From an uncultured Gammaproteobacteria bacterium (GTDB lineage: Bacteria > Pseudomonadota > Gammaproteobacteria > CAIUAS01), in the NCBI GenBank assembly GCA_903897205.1, contig CAIUAS010000349.1, positions 1 through 7,405 on the forward strand: a stretch of DNA of 7,405 nucleotides. The letters are read 5' to 3'. The notes beneath the pieces were generated by a model. The model saw only the letters and a program-made list of their open reading frames with translations. It had not been told where the DNA came from and did no database searches. Shown here one piece after another: positions 1 through 4,741 of this stretch. Made by a program: the position numbers and the translations under genes. Every line of letters starts with the position of its first letter. The first letter of the stretch is position 1.

Positions 1-54
1 TACAAGCCCTAGAAGACAAAGGCCAGCTACTATAGGTGTAAGTTTTAATTGCAT
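1..54 (-). CDS. N-terminus of a secreted or outer-membrane protein (partial)
   Basis: Only the first 18 codons lie in the window; the gene continues past the left edge. The frame opens with ATG at 54 and is preceded by a good ribosome binding site, AGAGGA, about 9 bases upstream. The peptide MQLKLTPIVAGLCLLGLV has a lysine near the start followed by a hydrophobic stretch, as in a Sec signal peptide. It resembles the signal peptide of the porin at 1087-2409 (MKLKPILASLMLLGLA), so a second outer-membrane protein of similar type is possible. Cys13 does not sit in a proper lipobox (residue -1 is Leu), so a lipoprotein is not indicated. The function cannot be told from 18 residues; that this is a real gene start is fairly likely. 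Confidence 0.6.
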   Translation of the reverse strand, partial: MQLKLTPIVAGLCLLGLV

Positions 55-171
55 ATCACGATATCCTCTTTACGAGTAAAAACCATTAATGAGCTCTGCG
101 CTCAACCTTAAGGCGATTATCTTTACCAGAATAGGTATATTTTCGCAACTAGATTTTTTAATTTGATATGA

Positions 172-188
172 AAAAACAGACTGTTTTT
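172..188 (-). terminator. Weak AT-rich inverted repeat after the TerC gene
   Basis: AAAAACAG (172-179) and CTGTTTTT (181-188) are perfect complements separated by one base, starting 12 bases after the stop codon of the TerC gene. Read on the minus strand the dyad ends in a run of six T (188 side reads A, 176-171 side reads T). The real loop would have to open to about five bases, leaving a stem poor in GC, so this is at best a weak terminator. Confidence 0.3.
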
Positions 189-199
189 AAACAAAAACA

Positions 200-928
200 T
201 TAAGTTTTCTTGCTCTCAGCTTTTCGACGTCCCGCGAGAATATTTAACGTTTCGACAAACAAAGAGAAAGCAATGGCAAAATATAAATAGGCCCGTGGAA
301 CATGAAAGGCAAAGCCATCTGCAATTAGTACGACGCCTATTAATAATAAGAAACTTAGCGCCAGCATTTTTAAGGAAGGATGATTGTTAATTAAGCGGCT
401 AAGGGGTTCACTTGCAAATACCATTAATAATACAGCGATTACTATTGCTAGCGCCATCACAATAAACTCTTGGGCTAAGCCTACTGCGGTGATAATACTA
501 TCCAGCGAGAAAATAATATCTAAAAACATTATTTGGATAATAACCGTCATGAAGCTTATACGTTTTCTAGCCGTTATTTTTTCGCTTTCTTCTTCAGTCA
601 TATCAACATGAATTTCGCTAGTACTTTTTGCTAGCAAGAATAAGCCTCCACCAATCAATATTAAATCACGTCCTGAAAAAGCTTGGCCAAGCAGTATAAC
701 TAGTGGTTGGGTAAATTTTGTTAACCATGTGATAGCGCCTAGTAATAATAAACGCGTTAGCAGTGCTAAAATAAGCCCTACTCTTCTCGCAGGTTTTTGC
801 TGCTTGATAGGCAAGCGGCTGCTGATAATGGCAATAAATACCAGGTTATCAATACCTAATACAATTTCTAAAACAGTTAGCGTGAATAAACTAGCCCAGA
901 CATGTGGCTGTGTGAAGAGTTCCAGCAT
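200..928 (-). CDS. TerC-family integral membrane protein, YgdQ-like
   Basis: This encodes a 242-residue multi-pass inner-membrane protein of the TerC/UPF0053 family, close in pattern and length to E. coli YgdQ (about 237 residues). Family marks are the LEIVLGIDN motif at residues 20-28 with acidic Glu21 and Asp27 in the first helix, the FLDIIFSLDS motif at 135-144 with acidic residues in a later helix, and a C-terminal VETLN at 225-229. About seven hydrophobic segments are visible, with a charged loop near residues 103-124. Some family members (Alx, MeeF/MeeY) export manganese; a metal-export role here is inference. The start at 928 was chosen because MLELFTQPHVW aligns with how YgdQ-type proteins begin. 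Upstream ATG codons at 940 and a TTG at 946 are in frame, and none of these starts has a clear ribosome binding site. It seems to be transcribed alone, since a terminator lies upstream at 1035-1069. Confidence 0.88.
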   Translation of the reverse strand: MLELFTQPHVWASLFTLTVLEIVLGIDNLVFIAIISSRLPIKQQKPARRVGLILALLTRLLLLGAITWLTKFTQPLVILLGQAFSGRDLILIGGGLFLLAKSTSEIHVDMTEEESEKITARKRISFMTVIIQIMFLDIIFSLDSIITAVGLAQEFIVMALAIVIAVLLMVFASEPLSRLINNHPSLKMLALSFLLLIGVVLIADGFAFHVPRAYLYFAIAFSLFVETLNILAGRRKAESKKT

Positions 929-929
929 A

Positions 930-946
930 TTAACAATCATTGTCAA
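930..946. promoter_or_regulatory. 17-base imperfect palindrome at the terC start
   Basis: TTAACAAT (930-937), a central C, and ATTGTCAA (939-946) form an inverted repeat with eight-base arms and one mismatch; the inner 11 bases ACAATSATTGT type core is perfect. It lies immediately upstream of the chosen start codon at 928, so a bound repressor would block early elongation or translation initiation. It does not clearly match a Fur or MntR box, so an operator role is only inferred. Confidence 0.3.
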
Positions 947-1034
947 ATAAAATTAGTTATAAGAGCTTACTAAGAAGTTTATCTTTCGACAAGGGGAGAA
1001 GTTGGTTTATCAGCTAACTGGAGAACTTTTAGCC

Positions 1035-1069
1035 AAAAAAAAAGCCCGCGATATACGCGGGCTTTTTTT
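1035..1069 (-). terminator. Strong intrinsic terminator, potentially bidirectional
   Basis: A perfect GC-rich stem, GCCCGCG (1044-1050) and CGCGGGC (1056-1062), encloses the five-base loop ATATA. It is flanked by nine A on the left (1035-1043) and seven T on the right (1063-1069). Read on the minus strand it follows the porin stop codon (1087) by about 17 bases and ends in nine T, a textbook intrinsic terminator. The symmetric tracts mean it could also stop plus-strand transcription, but no plus-strand gene lies to its left. Confidence 0.95.
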
Positions 1070-1086
1070 GTTTAACTTAACAAGAA

Positions 1087-2409
1087 TTAAGCAAACTTAA
1101 CGCCGAGTTGAAGAACACCAACTGTTGCTGATGTGCCTGTACCGCCGTTAGATACGCTGTAGTCTCTGTCGTGATAAACTTCAAAGCCAACATCTGTCCA
1201 TTTAGATACGTTAACTGTGTAGTTAGCGTAGTAACGATCAGCTGGTAAGCCATACGCACCAACACCTACACCATGGTTAGTAAGTACAGTTTGTGATCCA
1301 ACAGCATCAGTTGTGTAACCAGGAGCAGAGTTCCAGGTATGCTGATAACCTAGACCAGCTCTAGACTGATGAGCCATAACTGGGAAAGTATAACCAAGCT
1401 CAAGACCAGCAGCAGCAGGTTCTGCAGCATTATTATCAAAAGCATTGTTCTTAACGATTGCTACATCATTTGAGTTGAATTTTTGCAATGTTGTTACATA
1501 ACGAGCTGAAGCATCAAATGGTCCCATGTTACCATCAACACTTAATGCTAAACCGCCAACCTTGTTGTTATAGCCAGCAAGATTGCTACCAATGTAGTTA
1601 ACATCTGCCATATTGCGAATGTAACCAGCATCTAACTTAACACCGTACATAGCGTTGGAATAAGCGTAACCTAAGTTAGCACCCCAGTTATCAACACGTG
1701 GACGATGATCTGGATCTGCTAGATCGGATTGGCCACGGAAACCATATACAGAACCATAAACACCTACTGGGCTAACAAAACCAACTTGCGCAGCTGTGCC
1801 AGATGTTTGTGTCAATAATTGAGTTGGGTTTTGAACCATTGGAGCACGGTTATAAACACCAAATGGTACATATTCACGACCAGCTCTGAAGAAAAATGGT
1901 GATTCGCTAAAGTTAGCGATAGTTACATAGCCTTCGTCAAAAGTTGGTTGTGTAACAGCAGCTTCACGATTAAAATCTGAAGTTGTGTTAGAGCTATAAG
2001 CTAAACCTAAATGAACATTTGTCCAATCGTTAACTAATGCATCAACGAAAAGGTTAGCACTATTTACCGCAAGATTGCTGGCATAGCCATCTACATGGCG
2101 TGTTGCAACAACTTGATCATTAACAATTCTTTTAGTTACTGATTGAACACCAAAGTTAGGCGTGGTGTTGCTCATATAACCATCTACATTAAGCATACCG
2201 CTAACTGTGATACGACTTGTCCAATCTGAAGCTTGTTGAAAGCCACCAGCACTGTTCTGGTTAACGATAGCTTCCATTTTGTTAAGTTGTGCTTTCATTG
2301 AATCTAACTGGGACTGTGTGCTCGCATTTGCTGTAGCAGGAGCGTCAGCGAAGGCAGGAGCAGCTAGTCCAAGCAACATCAATGAGGCTAAAATCGGTTT
2401 CAATTTCAT
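1087..2409 (-). CDS. Outer-membrane beta-barrel protein, LbtU-like siderophore porin family
   Basis: This encodes a 440-residue precursor. Residues 1-21 form a Sec signal peptide with a lysine-rich start, a leucine-rich core and an AFA cleavage site before Asp22. Residues 31-52 (around QSQLDSMKAQLNKMEAIVNQ) look like a short coiled coil, followed by a long region of alternating polar and hydrophobic residues rich in Gly, Asn, Tyr and aromatic ends, as in a transmembrane beta barrel, ending in LQLGVKFA. The order (signal peptide, short coiled coil, a strand like ITVSGMLNVDGY, then the segment FDEGYVTIANF and FRAGREYVPFGVYNR) is what I associate with the LbtU family, whose Legionella founder is the legiobactin receptor. 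The substrate here is unknown, so the role in siderophore uptake is inference. A strong ribosome binding site, AAGGAG, sits 11 bases before the ATG. It is monocistronic: a terminator follows and a 444-base intergenic region precedes. Confidence 0.75.
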   Translation of the reverse strand: MKLKPILASLMLLGLAAPAFADAPATANASTQSQLDSMKAQLNKMEAIVNQNSAGGFQQASDWTSRITVSGMLNVDGYMSNTTPNFGVQSVTKRIVNDQVVATRHVDGYASNLAVNSANLFVDALVNDWTNVHLGLAYSSNTTSDFNREAAVTQPTFDEGYVTIANFSESPFFFRAGREYVPFGVYNRAPMVQNPTQLLTQTSGTAAQVGFVSPVGVYGSVYGFRGQSDLADPDHRPRVDNWGANLGYAYSNAMYGVKLDAGYIRNMADVNYIGSNLAGYNNKVGGLALSVDGNMGPFDASARYVTTLQKFNSNDVAIVKNNAFDNNAAEPAAAGLELGYTFPVMAHQSRAGLGYQHTWNSAPGYTTDAVGSQTVLTNHGVGVGAYGLPADRYYANYTVNVSKWTDVGFEVYHDRDYSVSNGGTGTSATVGVLQLGVKFA

Positions 2410-2479
2410 GCTGATAAGTCTCCTTGTTTAGGTTATTAAATAAATTTGTTAAAACATTTAAAGTTTCAAGTTTTATTTA

Positions 2480-2500
2480 TTGCCCTATTTAAGAGGGCAA
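2480..2500 (-). promoter_or_regulatory. Stem-loop in the porin mRNA leader
   Basis: TTGCCCT (2480-2486) and AGGGCAA (2494-2500) form a perfect 7-base-pair stem with a 7-base loop, 71 bases upstream of the porin start codon. No T run follows on either strand, so it is unlikely to be a terminator. If transcription begins from the promoter proposed at 2505-2533, this stem would sit at the extreme 5' end of the message, an arrangement known to stabilise mRNAs such as ompA. Confidence 0.4.
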
Positions 2501-2504
2501 CTGT

Positions 2505-2533
2505 ATCGTAACTCAAAAACTTAAAATTACCAA
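2505..2533 (-). promoter_or_regulatory. Candidate sigma70-type promoter of the porin gene
   Basis: On the minus strand TTGGTA (2533-2528) and TACGAT (2510-2505) are separated by exactly 17 bases. Each hexamer matches four of six consensus positions. The predicted start, near 2498, gives a leader of about 90 bases that begins at the stem-loop 2480-2500. The sequence match is modest; position and spacing are the main support. Confidence 0.35.
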
Positions 2534-2656
2534 ATACTTTCCTTTCCAAGGCTGTTTAATTCCCCATTCCCGTACCGTTTTCTTTCTTTTTAAGTAAAGA
2601 GTCCTGGTGAGAATTAAACAGCCCTGGCTGTTTATGTTACTCCTGCAATACTCCAT
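2513..2656 (-). CDS. Short basic ORF, 47 codons, doubtful gene
   Basis: This frame runs from ATG at 2656 to TGA at 2513 and encodes 47 residues. It starts MEYCRSNINSQG, has a basic middle (YLKRKKTVREWG) and ends YLVILSF. It has no ribosome binding site, uses AGG, AGA and ATA codons more than the neighbouring genes do, overlaps the ORF at 2637-2720 in another frame, and crosses the inverted repeat 2550-2623. No family is recognised. It may be chance or a decayed or repeat-borne reading frame. Confidence 0.12.
   Translation of the reverse strand: MEYCRSNINSQGCLILTRTLYLKRKKTVREWGIKQPWKGKYLVILSF
2550..2634. repeat. Three-copy inverted repeat GGCTGTTTA with competing pairings
   Basis: GGCTGTTTAATTC at 2550-2562 is perfectly complementary to GAATTAAACAGCC at 2611-2623 (13 base pairs, 48-base spacer). 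The second arm also pairs with GGCTGTTTA at 2626-2634, since TAAACAGCC (2615-2623) precedes it by only two bases. The middle copy can therefore pair with either neighbour, giving two mutually exclusive hairpins. This could be part of a structured RNA or the ends of a small mobile or dispersed repeat; no transposase is nearby. Confidence 0.6.
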
Positions 2657-2720
2657 GCGGGCAGGAGGCACACATACTGTGTACGCTAGCTAGTACGCCT
2701 TTCCTTGGCGTTAGCGCCAT
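2637..2720 (-). CDS. Short ORF, 27 codons with a CxxC motif, possible leader peptide
   Basis: This frame opens with ATG at 2720, about 64 bases beyond the start predicted for the promoter 2791-2818, and ends at TAA 2637. The 27-residue product begins MALTPRKGVLAS and ends CASCPHGVLQE, so the tripeptide GVL recurs and a Cys-x-x-Cys pair (Cys17, Cys20) is present. No convincing ribosome binding site precedes it. It covers the GC-rich part of the island and its two GC hairpins. No known family is recognised; a translated leader peptide, a repeat-borne frame or chance are all open. Confidence 0.18.
   Translation of the reverse strand: MALTPRKGVLASVHSMCASCPHGVLQE
2640..2667 (-). repeat. Seven-base-pair hairpin
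   Basis: CTCCTGC (2640-2646) is the perfect complement of GCAGGAG (2661-2667), with a 14-base loop. Neither strand shows a T run after it. On the minus strand the 3' arm ends in AGGAG, a sequence that could act as a ribosome binding site or a CsrA-type site when exposed, but no start codon follows at a suitable distance. Confidence 0.4.
2706..2719 (-). repeat. Short GC-rich hairpin
   Basis: TGGCG (2706-2710) pairs with CGCCA (2715-2719) around a four-base loop, TTAG on the plus strand. It lies at the start of the 27-codon ORF on the minus strand and is part of the GC-rich island. It has no T run and is not a terminator. Confidence 0.35.
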
Positions 2721-2755
2721 GCGCTGCTTTTATACAGAACATGGAAAACACAGTC

Positions 2756-2783
2756 AACTGTTTTTTAAGCCATTAAAACAGTT
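2756..2783 (-). repeat. Nine-base-pair dyad downstream of the peroxiredoxin gene
   Basis: AACTGTTTT (2756-2764) and AAAACAGTT (2775-2783) are perfect complements with a 10-base loop. The dyad lies 70-98 bases after the peroxiredoxin stop on the minus strand and right at the start predicted for the promoter 2791-2818. It is AT-rich and not followed by a proper T run, so it may be a weak terminator, a 5' stem-loop of a transcript from that promoter, or neither. Confidence 0.35.
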
Positions 2784-2790
2784 ACTCGCC

Positions 2791-2818
2791 ATTTTAATGC
2801 GTAGTAATTCGTTGTCAA
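2791..2818 (-). promoter_or_regulatory. Near-consensus sigma70 promoter facing the repeat island
   Basis: On the minus strand a perfect -35 box, TTGACA (2818-2813), is followed after 16 bases by TAAAAT (2796-2791), matching the -10 consensus at five of six positions. It lies 36 bases past the peroxiredoxin stop. Transcription would start near 2784 and run through the inverted repeats toward the porin gene, 375 bases away. It is the best promoter match in the window and either makes a long porin leader or a separate small RNA. Confidence 0.5.
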
Positions 2819-2853
2819 TAGCTTTTTCTTGCATAATTTATACCGTAACTTTC

Positions 2854-3477
2854 TTACAAACTTTCGGCATTTTCAGACAAATAACTCGCGATTCCTTCAG
2901 AAGTTGGCTTGATTCCGGCATCACCTTTGCGCCAACCGGCTGGACATACTTCACCATGTGTTTCATGGAACTCTAACGCATCTACCAAACGAATGAGCTC
3001 ATCAATATTACGGCCTAATGGTAAATCGTTAACAATTTGCGAACGAACTAATCCTTGTTTATCGATTAAGAAAGTTCCTCGTAAGGCAACACCAGCAATT
3101 GGATGTTCAACTCCATAAGCCTGGCAAATTTTGTGATTAATATCTGCTACTAATGGATACTCCACCGGACCAATCCCGCCTTTATCAATGGGCGTATTGC
3201 GCCATGCATGATGCGTAAATTGGGAATCGATCGAAATACCAATCACTTCCACATTACGCTGCTTAAATTCCGGCATACGTTTATTCAGCGCAATCAATTC
3301 TGAAGGACATACAAAGGTAAAATCTAACGGATAGAAGAATAAAATAGTTACCTTACCTGCTGTACGCTTTGATAAGCAAAAATCATTCACTAATTCTCCA
3401 TTACCTAATACACTCGCCGCAGTAAAGTCAGGCGCTTTACGCCCTACTAAAACGGTAGGATATGTTATTGTTTCCAT
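2854..3477 (-). CDS. ahpC: Typical 2-Cys peroxiredoxin (AhpC/Prx1 type)
   Basis: This encodes a 207-residue cytosolic thiol peroxidase that reduces hydrogen peroxide and organic hydroperoxides. The peroxidatic cysteine is Cys57 in DFTFVCPSE, with Pro50, Thr54 and Arg133 completing the active site. The resolving cysteine is Cys178 in GEVCPAGW, placing it in the typical 2-Cys class. A GGIG motif (100-103) and a YL near the C-terminus (199-200) resemble the GGLG/YF pair of peroxiredoxins that are easily inactivated by over-oxidation. Length is normal. The ATG at 3477 has a GAGG ribosome binding site about 7 bases upstream. It follows grxD by 64 bases on the same strand, so co-transcription is likely. 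No AhpF or AhpD gene is in the window, so the electron donor is not shown. Confidence 0.95.
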   Translation of the reverse strand: METITYPTVLVGRKAPDFTAASVLGNGELVNDFCLSKRTAGKVTILFFYPLDFTFVCPSELIALNKRMPEFKQRNVEVIGISIDSQFTHHAWRNTPIDKGGIGPVEYPLVADINHKICQAYGVEHPIAGVALRGTFLIDKQGLVRSQIVNDLPLGRNIDELIRLVDALEFHETHGEVCPAGWRKGDAGIKPTSEGIASYLSENAESL

Positions 3478-3541
3478 GGATAAGCCTCATTTTGAAAGTA
3501 AAAAGTTTTTAATATTAATCTAAAGATAAAGAAATTTATTG

Positions 3542-3853
3542 TCAGGCTACTTCTTGCAATATTTTTTGCAGCTCGCCTGTTTGATAAAGTTCAGTGATGA
3601 TATCACAGCCACCGATAAGCTTGCCATTGACATACAATTGAGGAAAGGTAGGCCAATTTGCGTATTGTGGCAAAACTTGTCGAATATCAGGATTAGCTAA
3701 AATATCAACATGAGCAAACTTTGTACCACATGCCGCTAATGTTTGCACAGCACGTGACGAAAAGCCACATTGCGGCATCGTTGGGTTTCCTTTCATATAA
3801 AGGATAACTTTGTTTTCAGCAATTTGTTGTTTGATTCTTTCTAATGTGTCCAT
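3542..3853 (-). CDS. grxD: Monothiol glutaredoxin, CGFS type (Grx4)
   Basis: This encodes a 103-residue single-domain glutaredoxin. The active site is CGFS at residues 29-32, with Lys21 before it, the WPTFPQLYVNG segment at 67-77 (cis-Pro71) and GGCDI at 81-85 for glutathione binding. These are the residues by which CGFS proteins hold a bridging 2Fe-2S cluster with glutathione. Family members work in Fe-S cluster transfer, often with BolA, and are poor classical disulfide reductases. Length agrees with E. coli GrxD (about 115), slightly short at the C-terminus. The ATG at 3853 has only a weak GAG-type ribosome binding site. It is the first gene of a likely grxD-ahpC operon, divergent from sodB, which fits a role in oxidative stress and iron handling. 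Confidence 0.95.
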   Translation of the reverse strand: MDTLERIKQQIAENKVILYMKGNPTMPQCGFSSRAVQTLAACGTKFAHVDILANPDIRQVLPQYANWPTFPQLYVNGKLIGGCDIITELYQTGELQKILQEVA

Positions 3854-4020
3854 AAATAATTATCTCAAAAATCATAAAATCGCTATTGTAATCTTAATTA
3901 GCGATAAAAAAAATGCTTACTGTCCCTGCAGGTCATTCCAGCTTGCATAATGATGGCTTGCTACTTAAACTGTATTCCTATTTACTTGTCATTATTTTAA
4001 CTTTCTTAAGGAGAACTCTT
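3854..4020. promoter_or_regulatory. Divergent grxD-sodB control region
   Basis: These 167 bases separate two oppositely oriented genes and must hold both start signals. On the minus strand TACAAT (3890-3885) is a good -10 box for grxD, without a clear -35 box (a T-rich tract lies there). No convincing sodB promoter could be fixed; TTGCAT (3943-3948) with TAAACT (3966-3971) at 17-base spacing is a weak candidate. An open frame in phase with sodB begins at 3913 but has no ribosome binding site and is not part of the protein. Confidence 0.5.
3879..3905. promoter_or_regulatory. Dyad over the predicted grxD promoter
   Basis: ATCGCTA (3879-3885) and TAGCGAT (3899-3905) are perfect seven-base complements 13 bases apart and enclose the TACAAT -10 box on the minus strand. 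The half-site centres are 20 bases apart, about two helical turns, as expected for a dimeric regulator. It does not fit the OxyR or IscR patterns I know. A terminator is unlikely, as no minus-strand gene lies upstream. Confidence 0.4.
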
Positions 4021-4602
4021 ATGGCTTTTGAATTACCATCGCTCCCTTATTCACTTGATGCGCTAGCCCCTAATATGTCACGCGAGACCTTAGAGTATCA
4101 TTACGGCAAACACCATCAAGCCTACGTTACCAATTTGAATAACTTAGTATCTGGTAGCGAATTTGAAGGAAAAAGTTTAGAGGACATTATTAAAAGTTCT
4201 TCCGGTCCTATTTTTAACAATGCTGCCCAGGTGTGGAATCATACTTTTTTTTGGCATTCTTTAACGCCCGATGCAAAAGCCGCTCCTACCGGCCCATTAG
4301 CCGATGCTATTAATGAAGCATTCGGTTCGTTTAATCAATTTAAAGAGCAATTTAGTAAAACCGCAGCCACTTTATTCGGTTCTGGCTGGGCTTGGTTAGT
4401 TAAAAATGCTGATGGTAGCTTAGCTATTCATAGTACTAGCAATGCTGGCACTCCCATGACTGACCATAAAAAAGCGTTACTAACTTGCGACGTATGGGAA
4501 CATGCCTACTATATTGATTATCGTAATGTCAGACCAAAATATATTGAAAAATATTGGGAACTGGTTAACTGGGATTTTGTGGCGAAAAATTTTGGCGAAT
4601 AA
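4021..4602 (+). CDS. sodB: Iron superoxide dismutase
   Basis: This encodes a 193-residue cytosolic enzyme that converts superoxide to oxygen and hydrogen peroxide, the length of E. coli SodB (193). Metal ligands are all present: His27, His74, Asp157 (in DVWEHAYY) and His161. Gln70 in AAQVWNH takes the position that marks Fe-type enzymes, and Tyr35 and His31 of the HYGKHHQAYV region are also in place. The N-terminal alpha-hairpin domain covers about residues 1-85 and the alpha/beta domain the rest. The start at 4021 is set by an excellent ribosome binding site, AAGGAG at 4008-4013, 7 bases upstream, and by the normal SodB beginning MAFELPSLPY. It diverges from grxD-ahpC, whose peroxiredoxin can remove the peroxide SodB makes. 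Confidence 0.97.
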   Translation: MAFELPSLPYSLDALAPNMSRETLEYHYGKHHQAYVTNLNNLVSGSEFEGKSLEDIIKSSSGPIFNNAAQVWNHTFFWHSLTPDAKAAPTGPLADAINEAFGSFNQFKEQFSKTAATLFGSGWAWLVKNADGSLAIHSTSNAGTPMTDHKKALLTCDVWEHAYYIDYRNVRPKYIEKYWELVNWDFVAKNFGE

Positions 4603-4639
4603 CCTTATTTTTATAAACTAACCAAAAAGCCCCCACATG

Positions 4640-4681
4640 AAATCATTTCCCTGCATGTTATTATACGGCGGGAAATGATTT
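4640..4681 (+). terminator. Stem-loop after sodB, probable terminator
   Basis: AAATCATTTCCC (4640-4651) and GGGAAATGATTT (4670-4681) form a perfect 12-base-pair stem with an 18-base loop, 38 bases beyond the sodB stop. Only a short T run (4679-4682) follows, so it may terminate weakly or protect the 3' end of the sodB message. Confidence 0.5.
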
Positions 4682-4685
4682 TCAA

Positions 4686-4707
4686 CCGATGGCTCTTTGC
4701 TCATCGG
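4686..4707 (+). repeat. Second stem-loop, before the argD start
   Basis: CCGATG (4686-4691) pairs with CATCGG (4702-4707), a six-base-pair GC-rich stem with a 10-base loop that starts four bases after the first stem-loop ends. No T run follows. It lies 34 bases before the argD start codon and could belong to the argD leader or to the sodB 3' end. Confidence 0.4.
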
Positions 4708-4741
4708 CTTCATCAATAAATTTAAGTATGAGGTACCATTC

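Larger units (their letters stand above)
2410..2853. other. 444-base intergenic region rich in inverted repeats
   Basis: This stretch between the porin start and the peroxiredoxin stop holds no recognisable gene. It contains two candidate minus-strand promoters (2505-2533 and 2791-2818), a stem-loop at 2480-2500, a 13-base inverted repeat (2550-2562 with 2611-2623), a near-palindrome (2615-2634), a 7-base-pair hairpin (2640-2667), a short GC hairpin (2706-2719), a 9-base-pair dyad (2756-2783), and two short minus-strand ORFs (2637-2720 and 2513-2656). The part at about 2640-2728 is clearly richer in G+C than the flanks. Imperfect direct repeats CCTTTCCAAGG (2541-2551) and CCTTTCCTTGG (2698-2708) lie 157 bases apart around it. 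Confidence 0.7.

Noticed and set aside
384..611. Plus-strand ORFs inside the TerC gene (also 729-950)
   Set aside because: They are antisense to a clear TerC-family membrane protein and have no support of their own.
941..946. TTGACA as a -35 box inside the terC start region
   Set aside because: No -10-like sequence follows at 16-18 bases on the minus strand; that position is inside the coding region.
955..1034. yybP-ykoY manganese riboswitch upstream of the TerC gene
   Set aside because: TerC relatives such as alx carry this riboswitch, but the minus-strand leader here lacks the conserved core sequences and is very short; a GGGGAG on the plus strand is in the wrong orientation.
2550..2818. 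6S RNA or tmRNA in the repeat island
   Set aside because: The hairpins do not form the long interrupted rod of 6S RNA and there is no tRNA-like end or tag frame as in tmRNA; sequence recall gave no match.
2719..2976. Plus-strand ORF of 85 codons
   Set aside because: About half of it is antisense to the C-terminus of the well-supported peroxiredoxin, the rest covers the repeat island, and no ribosome binding site or family resemblance is seen.
3879..3913. Intrinsic terminator (dyad next to eight A)
   Set aside because: On the plus strand the tract is A, not T, and on the minus strand no gene lies upstream that would need termination, so an operator is the better reading.
3913..4020. N-terminal extension of sodB (36 extra residues from an ATG at 3913)
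   Set aside because: The ATG at 3913 has no ribosome binding site, the extension is not part of any known SodB, and a strong AAGGAG sits just before the ATG at 4021.
4697..4741. Upstream TTG start for argD adding 15 residues
   Set aside because: It falls inside the second stem-loop and has no ribosome binding site; ATG 4742 has GAGG at correct spacing and the normal family N-terminus.
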